The notes under the pieces are model-generated. The model saw only the letters and a program-made list of their open reading frames with translations, did no database searches and was not told the origin of the DNA. Made by a program: the position numbers and the translations under genes. Below are positions 24,952 through 33,512 of a stretch of 64,000 nt of DNA, piece after piece (position 1 is the first letter of the stretch; each line of letters begins with the position of its first letter). The DNA is from JALZAQ01 sp038253885. Lineage in GTDB: Bacteria; Gemmatimonadota; Gemmatimonadetes; Gemmatimonadales; Gemmatimonadaceae. Location of the stretch: positions 1-64,000 of the forward strand of contig JBBSGP010000013.1 of assembly GCA_038253885.1 (NCBI GenBank), in the 5' to 3' direction.

Positions 24952-27206
24952 TGCCGATAGACTTCCCCGGAATGTCACCGCTCTCTCGAGCTCTTCTGGC
25001 CGCCCTTCTGCTCCTCGGCCTCGGCGCACATGCCGCGCGCGCGCAGGACAACCAGGCGAAGCGGCTGGCGAGCATCGTCGGCGTGGCGGTCGAGGAGTAC
25101 GCGAAGGGCATCGATGCGCAGGGGAATCTGCTCTCCGAGCAGGAGTATCAGGAGACTGTCGACTTCCTGCGCGATGCGCGGGAAGCGGCTGATCGCCTGC
25201 CGGGCGCGGGAGCGGCCGCCGTGCGCGCGGCGGTGGATTCGCTGATGGCGGCCGTGATGGCGAAGGCGCCGCCGGCTCGGTTGGCGGAGCTTCACCGCCG
25301 ATTCGCGGCCGCGCTGGGTCGAGAAGGGGCGCTGGAGCTCCCGAGACTACCGCTCGACCTGCGCGCTGGTCGCGCTCTCTACGCCGCGAACTGTGCGACC
25401 TGTCACGGCGACCTCGGCTTGGGCGATGGTCCTGGCGCGCGCGGGATGAGGCCCGCGCCCCCCGCGATCGGAAGCGCGGACTCGATGAGCGAGGTGACTC
25501 CAGCGCTGCTCTACCGCGTCATCTCCGTCGGAATTCCAGGCACCCAGATGCCGGCGTGGGGGTCGAGGCTGATGCCGCAGGACCGATGGAATCTGGTCGC
25601 GTATCTTCACTCTCTGCGGACGACGCAATCGGCCCGGTTGGAAGGTGAAGGGCTCTTCCTCCAGCGCTGCGCGAGCTGCCACGGCGTGGGCGGGCTGGGC
25701 CAGGGCAGCGTGTCGCACGCGCTCACCCGGCTGCCTCCCGAGGTCGGCTCGCTCGCCTGGCAGGCGGAACGGAGTGACGCCCAGATCGCGCGCGTGGTGC
25801 GCAACGGCACTCCGGGAACGGCCATGCCACCGTCGCGCGAGTTGAGCGACGCCGAGGTGGCGAAGGTGGTCGCCTACCTGCGGTCGCTCGCCACGCAGCG
25901 CAGCGCCGTGGCCGTCGCGAGCGCGGCCGATACGGGTCTGGCCCATGCGGCTCGATCCATTCTCTCGGCCCTCGATCAGGCGCTGGCCGAGGCGCAGGCG
26001 GGACGCGCTGGCGACGCTGCTGATCGAGCCGCCGATGCGTACATCGCGTTCGAGCCATTGGAGACCCCGGCGCGCGCCAAGAGCCCCGGTCTGGTGGCGT
26101 CGATGGAGCGGCACTTCGCCGACTTCAAGGGTGCTGTCAAGGTGGGAGATCTCCGCGCGGCCCAGCGGTCGCGCGACGCCGTCGAGGCCGGATTCCCGGC
26201 GATCATCGAGCTCACCCGGCGCAGCACCGGGCCCTGGGAGACGTTCATCGAGTCGCTGCTGATCATTCTGCGCGAAGGGTTCGAGGCGATCCTGGTGATC
26301 GGGGCGGTGGTGGCGTTTCTGCTCAAGACGGGCCATCGCGAGCGACTCCGCTCCATCTGGGTCGGTGTCGGGCTGGGCGTGGTCGCGAGCGCGATGATGG
26401 CGGTGATACTGCAGACGGTGCTACGAGCGATGCCCGCCAGCCGTGAGATCCTCGAGGGAATCACGATGCTGGTGGCGGTCGCGGTTCTCTTCTCGGTGAG
26501 CTACTGGCTCATCTCCAAGGTCGAGGCCGCGAGGTGGCAGCAGTTCATCCGCGAGAAAGTGAGCACGGCGCTGGAGCAGGGAGGGGGAACGGCGCTCGCG
26601 GTGGTGGCCTTTCTCGCCGTCTTCCGCGAGGGAGCGGAGACGGCGCTCTTCTTCCAGGCGCTGTTCGGCGAAGGCCCCCAGGTCGCTCTTCCACTCTCGC
26701 TCGGCATCGTCGTCGGCTTCGGGGCGTTGGCCGTCATCTTCACGCTCTTCTATCGATTCGGAGTTCGCATACCCCTCCGCCCCTTCTTCGCCGTCACCAG
26801 CGTCATGCTCTATTACATGGCGTTCGTGTTCGCGGGAAAGGGTGTGCGCGAGCTGCAGGAGGGTAATGCGCTACCCATCACCGCCATGCCGGGGCTGCCC
26901 CACGTCGATGCCATGGGCATCTTTCCCACGGTCGAGACGATCAGCGCTCAGCTGCTTCTGGTGGCGCTGTTCATCTTCGCTCTGGCGAAGACCTTCTGGC
27001 CACGGCGCGCGGTGGCCCTTCCGACCCTGCCGCCCGACGCGCCGCCGGCGGGCGATATCGCGGCCGAGCTGGACTCGTTGCGCATCCGCGCCGCTGCGCT
27101 CGAAGCGCGGCTGGCGGCGCTCGAGAGCGAAGCCAGCAGCACACCAGCGTCCGAGCGAGCCCCCCCCCCCGCCCCGTCACGTCGCGCCCCAGCGCGTCGC
27201 GACTGA
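24948..27206 (+). CDS. cytochrome c / FTR1-family iron permease fusion
   Basis: About 752 residues. A signal-like region (SPLSRALLAALLLLGLGAHA) is followed by two haem c sites, CATCH (~149) and CASCH (~240), each in a class I cytochrome c fold. An FTR1/EfeU-like permease of about seven helices follows, with iron-binding REGFE (~442) and REGAE (~560). A C-terminal coiled coil (DSLRIRAAALEARLAALES) ends in a Pro-rich tail containing a C11 run. Such fusions are thought to oxidise ferrous iron and import it across the inner membrane. Possible starts are 24948, 24951 and 24972; the first two overlap acpS. Confidence 0.9.
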   Translation: MMPIDFPGMSPLSRALLAALLLLGLGAHAARAQDNQAKRLASIVGVAVEEYAKGIDAQGNLLSEQEYQETVDFLRDAREAADRLPGAGAAAVRAAVDSLMAAVMAKAPPARLAELHRRFAAALGREGALELPRLPLDLRAGRALYAANCATCHGDLGLGDGPGARGMRPAPPAIGSADSMSEVTPALLYRVISVGIPGTQMPAWGSRLMPQDRWNLVAYLHSLRTTQSARLEGEGLFLQRCASCHGVGGLGQGSVSHALTRLPPEVGSLAWQAERSDAQIARVVRNGTPGTAMPPSRELSDAEVAKVVAYLRSLATQRSAVAVASAADTGLAHAARSILSALDQALAEAQAGRAGDAADRAADAYIAFEPLETPARAKSPGLVASMERHFADFKGAVKVGDLRAAQRSRDAVEAGFPAIIELTRRSTGPWETFIESLLIILREGFEAILVIGAVVAFLLKTGHRERLRSIWVGVGLGVVASAMMAVILQTVLRAMPASREILEGITMLVAVAVLFSVSYWLISKVEAARWQQFIREKVSTALEQGGGTALAVVAFLAVFREGAETALFFQALFGEGPQVALPLSLGIVVGFGALAVIFTLFYRFGVRIPLRPFFAVTSVMLYYMAFVFAGKGVRELQEGNALPITAMPGLPHVDAMGIFPTVETISAQLLLVALFIFALAKTFWPRRAVALPTLPPDAPPAGDIAAELDSLRIRAAALEARLAALESEASSTPASERAPPPAPSRRAPARRD
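27160..27170 (+). repeat. homopolymeric C11 tract
   Basis: Eleven consecutive C lie 36 nt before the end of the FTR1-type permease gene. One extra C would put the permease in frame with the downstream DUF2179 gene without an intervening stop. Loss of one C would enter a frame open to 28956. It is a possible slippage site, or a sequencing-error hotspot. Confidence 0.85.
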
Positions 27207-27796
27207 TGCCATCCGTCGAGCAGCTGTTCGCGCTGCCCTGGGGACCACTCGTGATCTTCGGCCTGCGCATCGTCGATGTCTCTCTCGACACGATGCGGGT
27301 GCTGTTCGCCGTGCGCGGCAAGCGCGGGGTGGCGGCCAGCCTCGGATTCTGGCAGGCGCTCATCTGGATCTTCGCGGTCGGAAACGCGATCAAGCATCTG
27401 GACAGCGTCTGGCACATCCTCGGGTATGCCGGCGGCTTCGGGATGGGCACACTCATCGGGATCACGATCGAGCAGGCAATGGCGTATGGCCTCGCGACCG
27501 TGCGCATCGTGTCGGTGAACGGCGGCGTCGAGATCGCGGAAGCGCTGCGCGACGCGGGCTATGGCGTGACCGAGATTCCCGGGTACGGTCGGGAAGGCCG
27601 GGTCGAGATCATCAACTCGGTGGTGCAACGGCAGCACCTCGAGCACGTGATGGGAATCGTGCAGAAGTGGGACGGCGATGCTTTCGTCACAGTGGAGGAG
27701 CCAAAGATCCTGAAAGGCGGATCGGTGGCGGGGCGCAGGAAGCTCGGAATACCCTGGCGCTGGGAGAAGGAGGACAGGAAGCGACAGCGCGCGTGA
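27206..27796 (+). CDS. DUF2179/UPF0316-type membrane protein
   Basis: 196 residues. Three hydrophobic helices form the first half (LFALPWGPLVIFGLRIVDV, RGVAASLGFWQALIWIFAVG, LGYAGGFGMGTLIGITIEQ). A soluble C-terminal domain (EIAEALRDAGYGVTEIPGYGREG, IINSVVQRQ) resembles the DUF2179 sensor-like fold. Its ATG overlaps the permease stop (TGATG). Function is not established for the family; DUF2179 domains are thought to bind small ligands. The Lys/Arg-rich tail is probably cytosolic. Confidence 0.87.
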   Translation: MPSVEQLFALPWGPLVIFGLRIVDVSLDTMRVLFAVRGKRGVAASLGFWQALIWIFAVGNAIKHLDSVWHILGYAGGFGMGTLIGITIEQAMAYGLATVRIVSVNGGVEIAEALRDAGYGVTEIPGYGREGRVEIINSVVQRQHLEHVMGIVQKWDGDAFVTVEEPKILKGGSVAGRRKLGIPWRWEKEDRKRQRA

Positions 27797-27843
27797 CCCG
27801 GTCGAAACTCCATTGTCGACCGGCCATCTTCGCGGGAGGGCCC

Positions 27844-28956
27844 ATGATGTGGAACCGCATCTCATTCTCGATCACGAGCCTGCTCATCGGCGCCATTGCT
27901 GCACCGGCGAATCCGCCGGGGTCGAGGCCAGTCGAGGGCAGGATCCATCTGGTCGGACGGATGCACGTGGCGCGGGCGGCGGCAACCGCCACCACAATCA
28001 CCGGTAATCGTGTCCTGATCGTCGGCGGCATGACCGAAGGCGGAGGTGCCCTGCGCGAGTTCGAGGTCTTCGACGCATCCACGAACCGCGTCGTCGCGTC
28101 AGGAGAGATGGACGAGTCTCGCGTTGGCCATTCTGCCACGAAGCTACCGGACGGCCGCGTGCTCATTCTCGGCGGTTACAACGGTAGCTACCTCAAGTCT
28201 GCGGCGATTTTCGATCCGCGAACAGCGCACTTCACGGCCGCCGGTTCGATGAACGTCGGACGCAGCGGGCACACCGTGACTCTGCTCGGTGATTCAACCG
28301 TGCTCATCACCGGCGGCGTCGGCGACGGATGGTCGTTTCTCGCCTCCGCCGAGGTCTATGATCCGCGGACGGGCAGATTCACGCCAGTGAAGTCTATGAG
28401 CTTCGCGCGTGAGTCGCATACCGCGACGCTCTTACGGGACGGCAGAGTGCTGATTGTCGGTGGACATCGCGATCGGCGCGCGAATATCGTGGTGTATGCC
28501 AGCACCGAGATATACGATCCGGCCCGGCGGCAATTCAGCGCCGGACCGACGCTCACGACGGCGCGGCACAAGCACGAGGCCGCTGGGCTCGCCGACGGTC
28601 GCGTGCTCGTCGTCGGGGGATCCGATCCTCGCGATCGCACGCACTTCACGAGCGCAGAAGTCTACGATCCGGTGGCCAATCGATGGGTCGCGGTCTCACG
28701 TATGCGAATCGGACGGTATAAGCTCCGCGACACCGCTCTCCGCCTGCGCGATGGCCGAATCCTCGTCGCGGGAAGCGGGCGATTCGCCGAGATATTCGAT
28801 CCGCGCACGAACGCGTTCAGCCCTGTCGAGGGAGATCTCGGGCAGGAATACGCGTTCGCGAGCGCCGTGCTCCTCGAAGACGGCCACGCCCTCATTCTCG
28901 GCGGGTACGACAACTCGATGCGCAACAGCGACGGCATCTGGCGATTTAGCGAGTAA
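27844..28956 (+). CDS. exported Kelch-repeat beta-propeller protein
   Basis: About 370 residues. An N-terminal signal-like region (RISFSITSLLIGAIAAPA) is followed by about seven Kelch-type blades. Recurring elements are GRVLIVGG or GRVLILGG, then EVYDPRTGRF, then M-x-x-x-R-x-x-H. A propeller of this size probably closes as a ring for protein or carbohydrate binding in the periplasm or outside the cell. GGGAGG (27834-27839) is a good ribosome-binding site; ATG 27844 or 27847 could be used. No enzymatic motif like galactose oxidase's copper site was seen. The partner is unknown. Confidence 0.85.
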   Translation: MMWNRISFSITSLLIGAIAAPANPPGSRPVEGRIHLVGRMHVARAAATATTITGNRVLIVGGMTEGGGALREFEVFDASTNRVVASGEMDESRVGHSATKLPDGRVLILGGYNGSYLKSAAIFDPRTAHFTAAGSMNVGRSGHTVTLLGDSTVLITGGVGDGWSFLASAEVYDPRTGRFTPVKSMSFARESHTATLLRDGRVLIVGGHRDRRANIVVYASTEIYDPARRQFSAGPTLTTARHKHEAAGLADGRVLVVGGSDPRDRTHFTSAEVYDPVANRWVAVSRMRIGRYKLRDTALRLRDGRILVAGSGRFAEIFDPRTNAFSPVEGDLGQEYAFASAVLLEDGHALILGGYDNSMRNSDGIWRFSE

Positions 28957-29019
28957 CGACGGAAGAAGGCGCATCACGTAGATTTCGTCTCGGTTTCCGT
29001 CTCCGATTGGAGAGCTGTC

Positions 29020-30474
29020 ATGCACCCGGTCTTACACCCGTTCGTCGGGCGCCCCCGGCACGTCTCGGCGGGGCTCGTCTCGTCCCTGCTCATGCTCGCG
29101 CCGCTGGCCTGTACCGCCATCACCCTGCAGATGGAGAAGGCGGAGGGGAACGAACAGGTGGCGCTCGCCGGCACGCCCACCGACACCGCCCCTCGCGTTC
29201 AGCTGAAGAACAAGCAAGGCGTACCCGTACGCGGTGTGCGGGTCTCGTTCGCCGTGGAGAGCGGTGGCGGACGAGTCGCGCTGACCGCGCCGGTCACCGA
29301 CGACAGCGGGATGGCGACGCCCGGGAACTGGACCCTCGGCTCACGGCCGGGGATGAACGTTCTCTCGGCGACGGTGAGCGGAATGCTCGGGGTGAAGTTC
29401 AGCGCCACGGGCAAGGACCCGTATGCCGTGCTCGCGATGACGCCGGGCTACAACCACACCTGCGACATCACGAGCGACGGACGGACGCGCTGCTGGGGGA
29501 TCAACACCCACGGCGGTGTGGGCGACGGTACGACCGAGGAGAGAGCGCAGCCGACGGTTGTGTCCACCACCCGGCGATTCGTGGCGGTCGGCGCCGGCGC
29601 GTTTCACAGCTGCGGTCTGTCGGAGGATAGTCTCGCGTACTGCTGGGGCTACAACACGAATGGCGCGATCGGCGACGGCTCGGCGGTCGATCGACGGGAG
29701 CCGGTGGCGGTGGGCGGGGACCTTCGCTTCGCCGCGATCACACTCGGCTTCGAGCACAGTTGCGGTCTCACGTCCGCTGGCGCCGCGTACTGCTGGGGAG
29801 GCAACTCGGAGGGACAGCTGGGCGACGGCACGACGCTACGCCACCTGTTGCCCGCGCGCGTGGCCGGGAATCTCCGCTTCTCCGCGCTGGCGGCCGGCGG
29901 CTTTCACAGCTGCGGGCTCACCACCGCCGGCAAGCCGTACTGCTGGGGAAACAACGCCAATGGGCGTCTGGGAGACGGAACCCAGGAGCGACGACTCATA
30001 CCGGTGCCGGTGGCGAGCACTCTCCTGTTCCGCCAGATCTCGGCGCGCGTGTCGCACAGCTGCGCCCTGACCGATGAAGGGCGCGCCTTCTGCTGGGGCT
30101 TCAACCTCTACGGCGCGCTCGGCGACAGCAGCACCCAACAGCGGCTCACTCCGACGCCGGTGTCGGGGAATCTCCGTTTCGCCTCGATCGCGACCGGCGC
30201 TTTTCACAGCTGCGCGATCACCGGCGCCGGGGTCGCCTACTGCTGGGGCGAGAACGACAAGGGACAGCTCGGGGACGTCACGACGACGAACCGCCCCTTC
30301 CCGGCGCTCGTCAAGGGCGGGCGCCGCTTCAAGAGCATCCTCACCGGTTTCAGCCACAGCTGCGCGGTGACGCTCACCGGCACCGCCTACTGTTGGGGTG
30401 CCAACGACTCCGGGGAGCTCGGCGACGGATCGAAAAAAGTGAAGCTCGCTCCGACGGTGGTGGTGCATCGGTAG
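29020..30474 (+). CDS. exported RCC1-like seven-bladed propeller with Ig-like domain
   Basis: 484 residues. A signal-like N-terminus ends at LAPLAC; the Pro at position -3 makes a lipobox doubtful. An Ig-like or invasin-type domain (residues 45-125, VQLKNKQGVPVRGVRVSFAVESGG) comes next. Seven RCC1-type repeats of about 50 residues follow, each with an H-S/T-C and a CWG, then N-x-x-G-x-x-GDG. The strict pairing suggests one disulfide per blade, consistent with an exported protein. Gemmatimonadota-like genomes often carry such proteins. The ligand is unknown. Confidence 0.87.
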   Translation: MHPVLHPFVGRPRHVSAGLVSSLLMLAPLACTAITLQMEKAEGNEQVALAGTPTDTAPRVQLKNKQGVPVRGVRVSFAVESGGGRVALTAPVTDDSGMATPGNWTLGSRPGMNVLSATVSGMLGVKFSATGKDPYAVLAMTPGYNHTCDITSDGRTRCWGINTHGGVGDGTTEERAQPTVVSTTRRFVAVGAGAFHSCGLSEDSLAYCWGYNTNGAIGDGSAVDRREPVAVGGDLRFAAITLGFEHSCGLTSAGAAYCWGGNSEGQLGDGTTLRHLLPARVAGNLRFSALAAGGFHSCGLTTAGKPYCWGNNANGRLGDGTQERRLIPVPVASTLLFRQISARVSHSCALTDEGRAFCWGFNLYGALGDSSTQQRLTPTPVSGNLRFASIATGAFHSCAITGAGVAYCWGENDKGQLGDVTTTNRPFPALVKGGRRFKSILTGFSHSCAVTLTGTAYCWGANDSGELGDGSKKVKLAPTVVVHR

Positions 30475-30491
30475 CACCACGCCTGTCGTCG

Positions 30492-31610
30492 CTAGGCCAA
30501 CGCCCCTGCGAGATCCTCGATCAGATCGTCGACATTCTCGAGTCCGACGGAGATTCTGAGAAGGTTCTGCGGAGAGCGGGTGTGGGGCCCCTCCACGCTC
30601 GCCCGGTGCTCGATCAGGCTCTCGGCTCCGCCCAGGCTGGTGGCGCGCGTGAATAGCCGTAGCTTGCCGGTGACGCCGAGCGCTCGGTCACGATCGCCGC
30701 GGATCTGCACCGACAGCATGCCGCCGAAGTCGCTCATCTGGCGCGCCGCCACCGCGTGGCCGGCGTGCGTGCTCAGGCCGGGCCAGTACACCGCCTCCAC
30801 CGCCCGATGCGAGGCGAGGAAACGAGCCACCGCCGCGGCGTTCCCGCTGTGAGCGCGCATGCGCCACGGGAGACTTCGCACTCCCCTGAGCACCAGCCAG
30901 CACTCGAATGGAGAAGGCACGGCGCCAGCGATTCCCTGGATCGTCCGGATGCGCTCGAAGAAGCTGTCCTCGACCCGCGTCACCAGCGCCCCGCCGAGCA
31001 CGTCACTGTGGCCGCCGAGGTATTTTGTTGTCGAATGCATCGCGATGTCAGCGCCCAGCGCCAGCGGATGCTGCAGCACCGGCGTGGCCCATGTGTTGTC
31101 CACCACCGTCCGTGCCCCGGCGGCCCGAGCGATGGATGCGACGCCGGCGATGTCGGTGATCGTGAGTAGCGGATTCGATGGAGTCTCCACCCACACGACC
31201 TTCGTGACCGGTCGCATCGCGGCGCTCACGGCCGCCAGATCCGTCATGTCCACGAAGGTCGACTCCAGTCCCCAGCGCTCGAAGATCTCGCGGAGCAGCC
31301 TCACCGTGCCGTAATACGCATCCGCGGGGGCGACGACGTGGTCGCCCGGTGACAGCGCTTGAAACACGGCCGCGCTGGCGGCCGACCCCGATGCGAACGC
31401 CGCTGCCGCTGCACCACCCTCGAGCGCCGACAGACACTCCTCGAGCGCGAGACGATTTGGATTCGCGTTCCGCGAGTAGACGAAGCCATGGCGGTAGCTG
31501 CCGTCCGCCTCGCGCTCGAAGGTGGTGGACAGGTGAATCGGAGGCGTCACCGCGCCCGTCGCGGCATCCACCGCGTGGCCGGCGTGGACGGCGAGGGTCT
31601 CCAGCCGCAT
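30492..31610 (-). CDS. PLP-dependent trans-sulfuration enzyme (cystathionine gamma-synthase/lyase family)
   Basis: 372 residues. Family hallmarks: AVHAGHAVD at the N-terminus, YSRNANPNR, ASGSAASAAVFQAL (PLP phosphate binding), VETPSNPLL, VDNTWATPV and the PLP-lysine motif STTKYLGGHSDVLGG, with SLGGAESLIEHRAS near the end. It makes or breaks C-S bonds of cystathionine or methionine. Synthase, lyase and methionine gamma-lyase cannot be separated confidently. The ATG at 31610 lies 14 nt after the lgt stop; the longer frame to 32045 overlaps lgt and is rejected. Confidence 0.9.
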   Translation of the reverse strand: MRLETLAVHAGHAVDAATGAVTPPIHLSTTFEREADGSYRHGFVYSRNANPNRLALEECLSALEGGAAAAAFASGSAASAAVFQALSPGDHVVAPADAYYGTVRLLREIFERWGLESTFVDMTDLAAVSAAMRPVTKVVWVETPSNPLLTITDIAGVASIARAAGARTVVDNTWATPVLQHPLALGADIAMHSTTKYLGGHSDVLGGALVTRVEDSFFERIRTIQGIAGAVPSPFECWLVLRGVRSLPWRMRAHSGNAAAVARFLASHRAVEAVYWPGLSTHAGHAVAARQMSDFGGMLSVQIRGDRDRALGVTGKLRLFTRATSLGGAESLIEHRASVEGPHTRSPQNLLRISVGLENVDDLIEDLAGALA

Positions 31611-31624
31611 CGGGTGGCGGTCGG

Positions 31625-32461
31625 TCACACTCGTTGGGGCGCGGGAGCGTGGATGCCGGCGCGGCCCGGACGCGCTCGCCGGGACTGCATCCAGACCACG
31701 CCCGCGATGATGAACACGATCGAGAACAGCTGCGCCATGGTGATGCCCCCGAGGAACCGATCGTCCTTGGCGCGCAGAAACTCGATCAGAAATCGCTCGA
31801 TTCCGGCCAGTACCATGTAGACCCCGAAGAGCCACCCCTCGCCGTGCTCGTGATCGCGCAGTCTCCAGACGATGAGAAACATCGCGAATCCGAGCGCGAC
31901 CTCCATGAGCTGCGTCGGGTAGACCGACACGACGGTTCCCGGTGCCAGGTTGGCCGGCATCGGCAAGCCGAACAGGTCGTGCATGTTGGCGACGGTGGAC
32001 GGAGGGGCGCCGTTGGGGAAGCTGACGGCGAATCGCGACACCCACATCCGTCCGTAGTCGTCTCCCACCGCCCAGCAGCCGGTGCGGCCGACGGAGTAGG
32101 CGGCCGGGAGCCCAAGACCCGCCACTTCGGCGATCCGCCAGATCGGAAGCTTCCGGACGGCGATGAGCACGAGCACGCCCGCGATACCGCCGATGAGGCC
32201 ACCCCAGAAAACGAAGCCGCCGCGACTCCAGAGCGCGTTGATGTCATGAATGAGGATCACGTAATAGAGCTTGGCGCCTATCAACGAGCCGACCACCGCC
32301 GCCAGCACGCAATCGCCGATGAAGCTCGCGTCGTGGCCACGGCGCGCCAGCTCGCGGTTCGCGATGATCTGCGCGATCCAGAACCCGCAGAACACCGCCA
32401 CACCGAAGCCGGTGAATGTGAAGCTCCCGATCTCGTAGGAGAATGGCTGGTGAACTATCAT
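31625..32461 (-). CDS. lgt: prolipoprotein diacylglyceryl transferase
   Basis: 278 residues, seven predicted membrane helices. The Lgt signature GRTGCWAVGDDYGR is present, with conserved segments FWGGLIGGIAGVLV and YPTQLMEVALG; an Arg in the GIERFLIEFLRAKD stretch matches conserved positions. It transfers diacylglyceryl from phosphatidylglycerol to the lipobox cysteine, the first step of lipoprotein maturation; lspA lies at 54790 in this window. It is the first gene after the accessory island on this strand and is followed by the trans-sulfuration gene. Confidence 0.95.
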   Translation of the reverse strand: MIVHQPFSYEIGSFTFTGFGVAVFCGFWIAQIIANRELARRGHDASFIGDCVLAAVVGSLIGAKLYYVILIHDINALWSRGGFVFWGGLIGGIAGVLVLIAVRKLPIWRIAEVAGLGLPAAYSVGRTGCWAVGDDYGRMWVSRFAVSFPNGAPPSTVANMHDLFGLPMPANLAPGTVVSVYPTQLMEVALGFAMFLIVWRLRDHEHGEGWLFGVYMVLAGIERFLIEFLRAKDDRFLGGITMAQLFSIVFIIAGVVWMQSRRARPGRAGIHAPAPQRV

Positions 32462-32751
32462 GCTTTGAGACGAGGGTGAGAGTGAGCGAAGCTGCTAGAA
32501 AGCGTCAGATCGTGCCAGAAGCAGCCATTTCACAGACCGCTCTACCGCCGTTTTCCATCCGCCGGTCCTTTCAGGCGCACAGCGATCCTACACCGATCCA
32601 TGAGCGCGCTGCTCTACAGAGGGGTTGGTGAACGCGCGGCTGTTGGCACCTACGATAAGCTCCGGGCGGATACTACTGCCTTGCGCACGCAGGGGTGTTC
32701 GGGTCATGTTCGGTAAGCGCTGCAGTGACGGTCACATTTCCGGGGGCCACG
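32462..32751. other. 290-nt non-coding left edge of the accessory island
   Basis: This gap separates lgt (minus) from the DUF5131 gene (plus) and must hold two divergent promoters. Base composition drops relative to the flanks. I see no tRNA, no clear hairpin and no convincing open frame. The in-frame extension of the DUF5131 gene to 32695 has no homology support. Confidence 0.5.
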
Positions 32752-33507
32752 ATGAGCTCGACAACAACGGGCATCGAATGGACTGACGCCACCTGGAATC
32801 CGATGACGGGGTGCACAAAAATCTCGGCGGGCTGCGATCACTGTTACGCCTATACGCTGTCGCAGACGAAAACGCGGAATGTGTACCTCCGGCAGCTGCC
32901 GGTGCGAGACACGCCGGCAAATCGCGCCGAACCGTTCGCCCCGCGTTTCTGGCCTGCTCGCCTATATCAGCCGCTTGGTTGGCGCGAGCCGAGGCGCATC
33001 TTCGTCAACTCCATGTCCGACGTTTTCCACGCGCATTTCAGCCTCGAGCAGATCCACCAGGTTTTCGAGGTGATGAATGAGGCGTCGCATCATCAGTTCC
33101 AGGTGCTCACAAAGCGCCCGGAGCGAGCGCTCCGCCTAGCTGACGAGCTGCCGTGGTCTCCGAACATCTGGATCGGCACGTCCATCGAAGACATGGGAGT
33201 AGCAAGGCGCGCGGACGCGTTGCGCGGCATTCACCAGGCAGCAGTGCGGTTCATCTCAGCAGAGCCTCTGCTCGGGCCGCTGTGCGATCTCGATCTTACG
33301 GAGATCCATTGGGTGATCGGCGGTGGGGAGAGCGGCGCCGGGTACCGCCGTGTAGATCCCGCTTGGGCGCGAGGGCTTAGAGACCACTGCGAACGGGAGG
33401 GCGTAGCGTTCTTCTGGAAGCAGTGGGGCGGCTTCACGCCCAAGGCCGGCGGTCGCGTGCTCGACGGCAAGACGTGGGATCAGTATCCGGTAGAACTCCC
33501 GGCCTAA
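32752..33507 (+). CDS. phage Gp37/Gp68-family protein (DUF5131, three-Cys motif)
   Basis: About 251 residues. It starts SSTTTGIEWTDATWNPMTGC, and a cluster of three cysteines follows (GCTKISAGCDHCYAYT, C-x6-C-x2-C), a radical-SAM-like arrangement typical of this family. Other conserved parts are RIFVNSMSDVFH, FQVLTKRPER, IWIGTSIED, RFISAEPLLGP and WVIGGGESG. A 4Fe-4S cluster is plausible but unproven. The family occurs on phages and mobile elements beside TcmP, which here converges from the other strand only 5 nt away. The biochemical activity is not known to me. Confidence 0.88.
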   Translation: MSSTTTGIEWTDATWNPMTGCTKISAGCDHCYAYTLSQTKTRNVYLRQLPVRDTPANRAEPFAPRFWPARLYQPLGWREPRRIFVNSMSDVFHAHFSLEQIHQVFEVMNEASHHQFQVLTKRPERALRLADELPWSPNIWIGTSIEDMGVARRADALRGIHQAAVRFISAEPLLGPLCDLDLTEIHWVIGGGESGAGYRRVDPAWARGLRDHCEREGVAFFWKQWGGFTPKAGGRVLDGKTWDQYPVELPA

Positions 33508-33512
33508 CGCTG

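Noticed and set aside
26842..27843. Upstream extension of the Kelch open frame across DUF2179 and FTR1
   Set aside because: The region is covered by two well-supported genes in other frames; retained only as the frame reached after loss of one C in the C11 tract.
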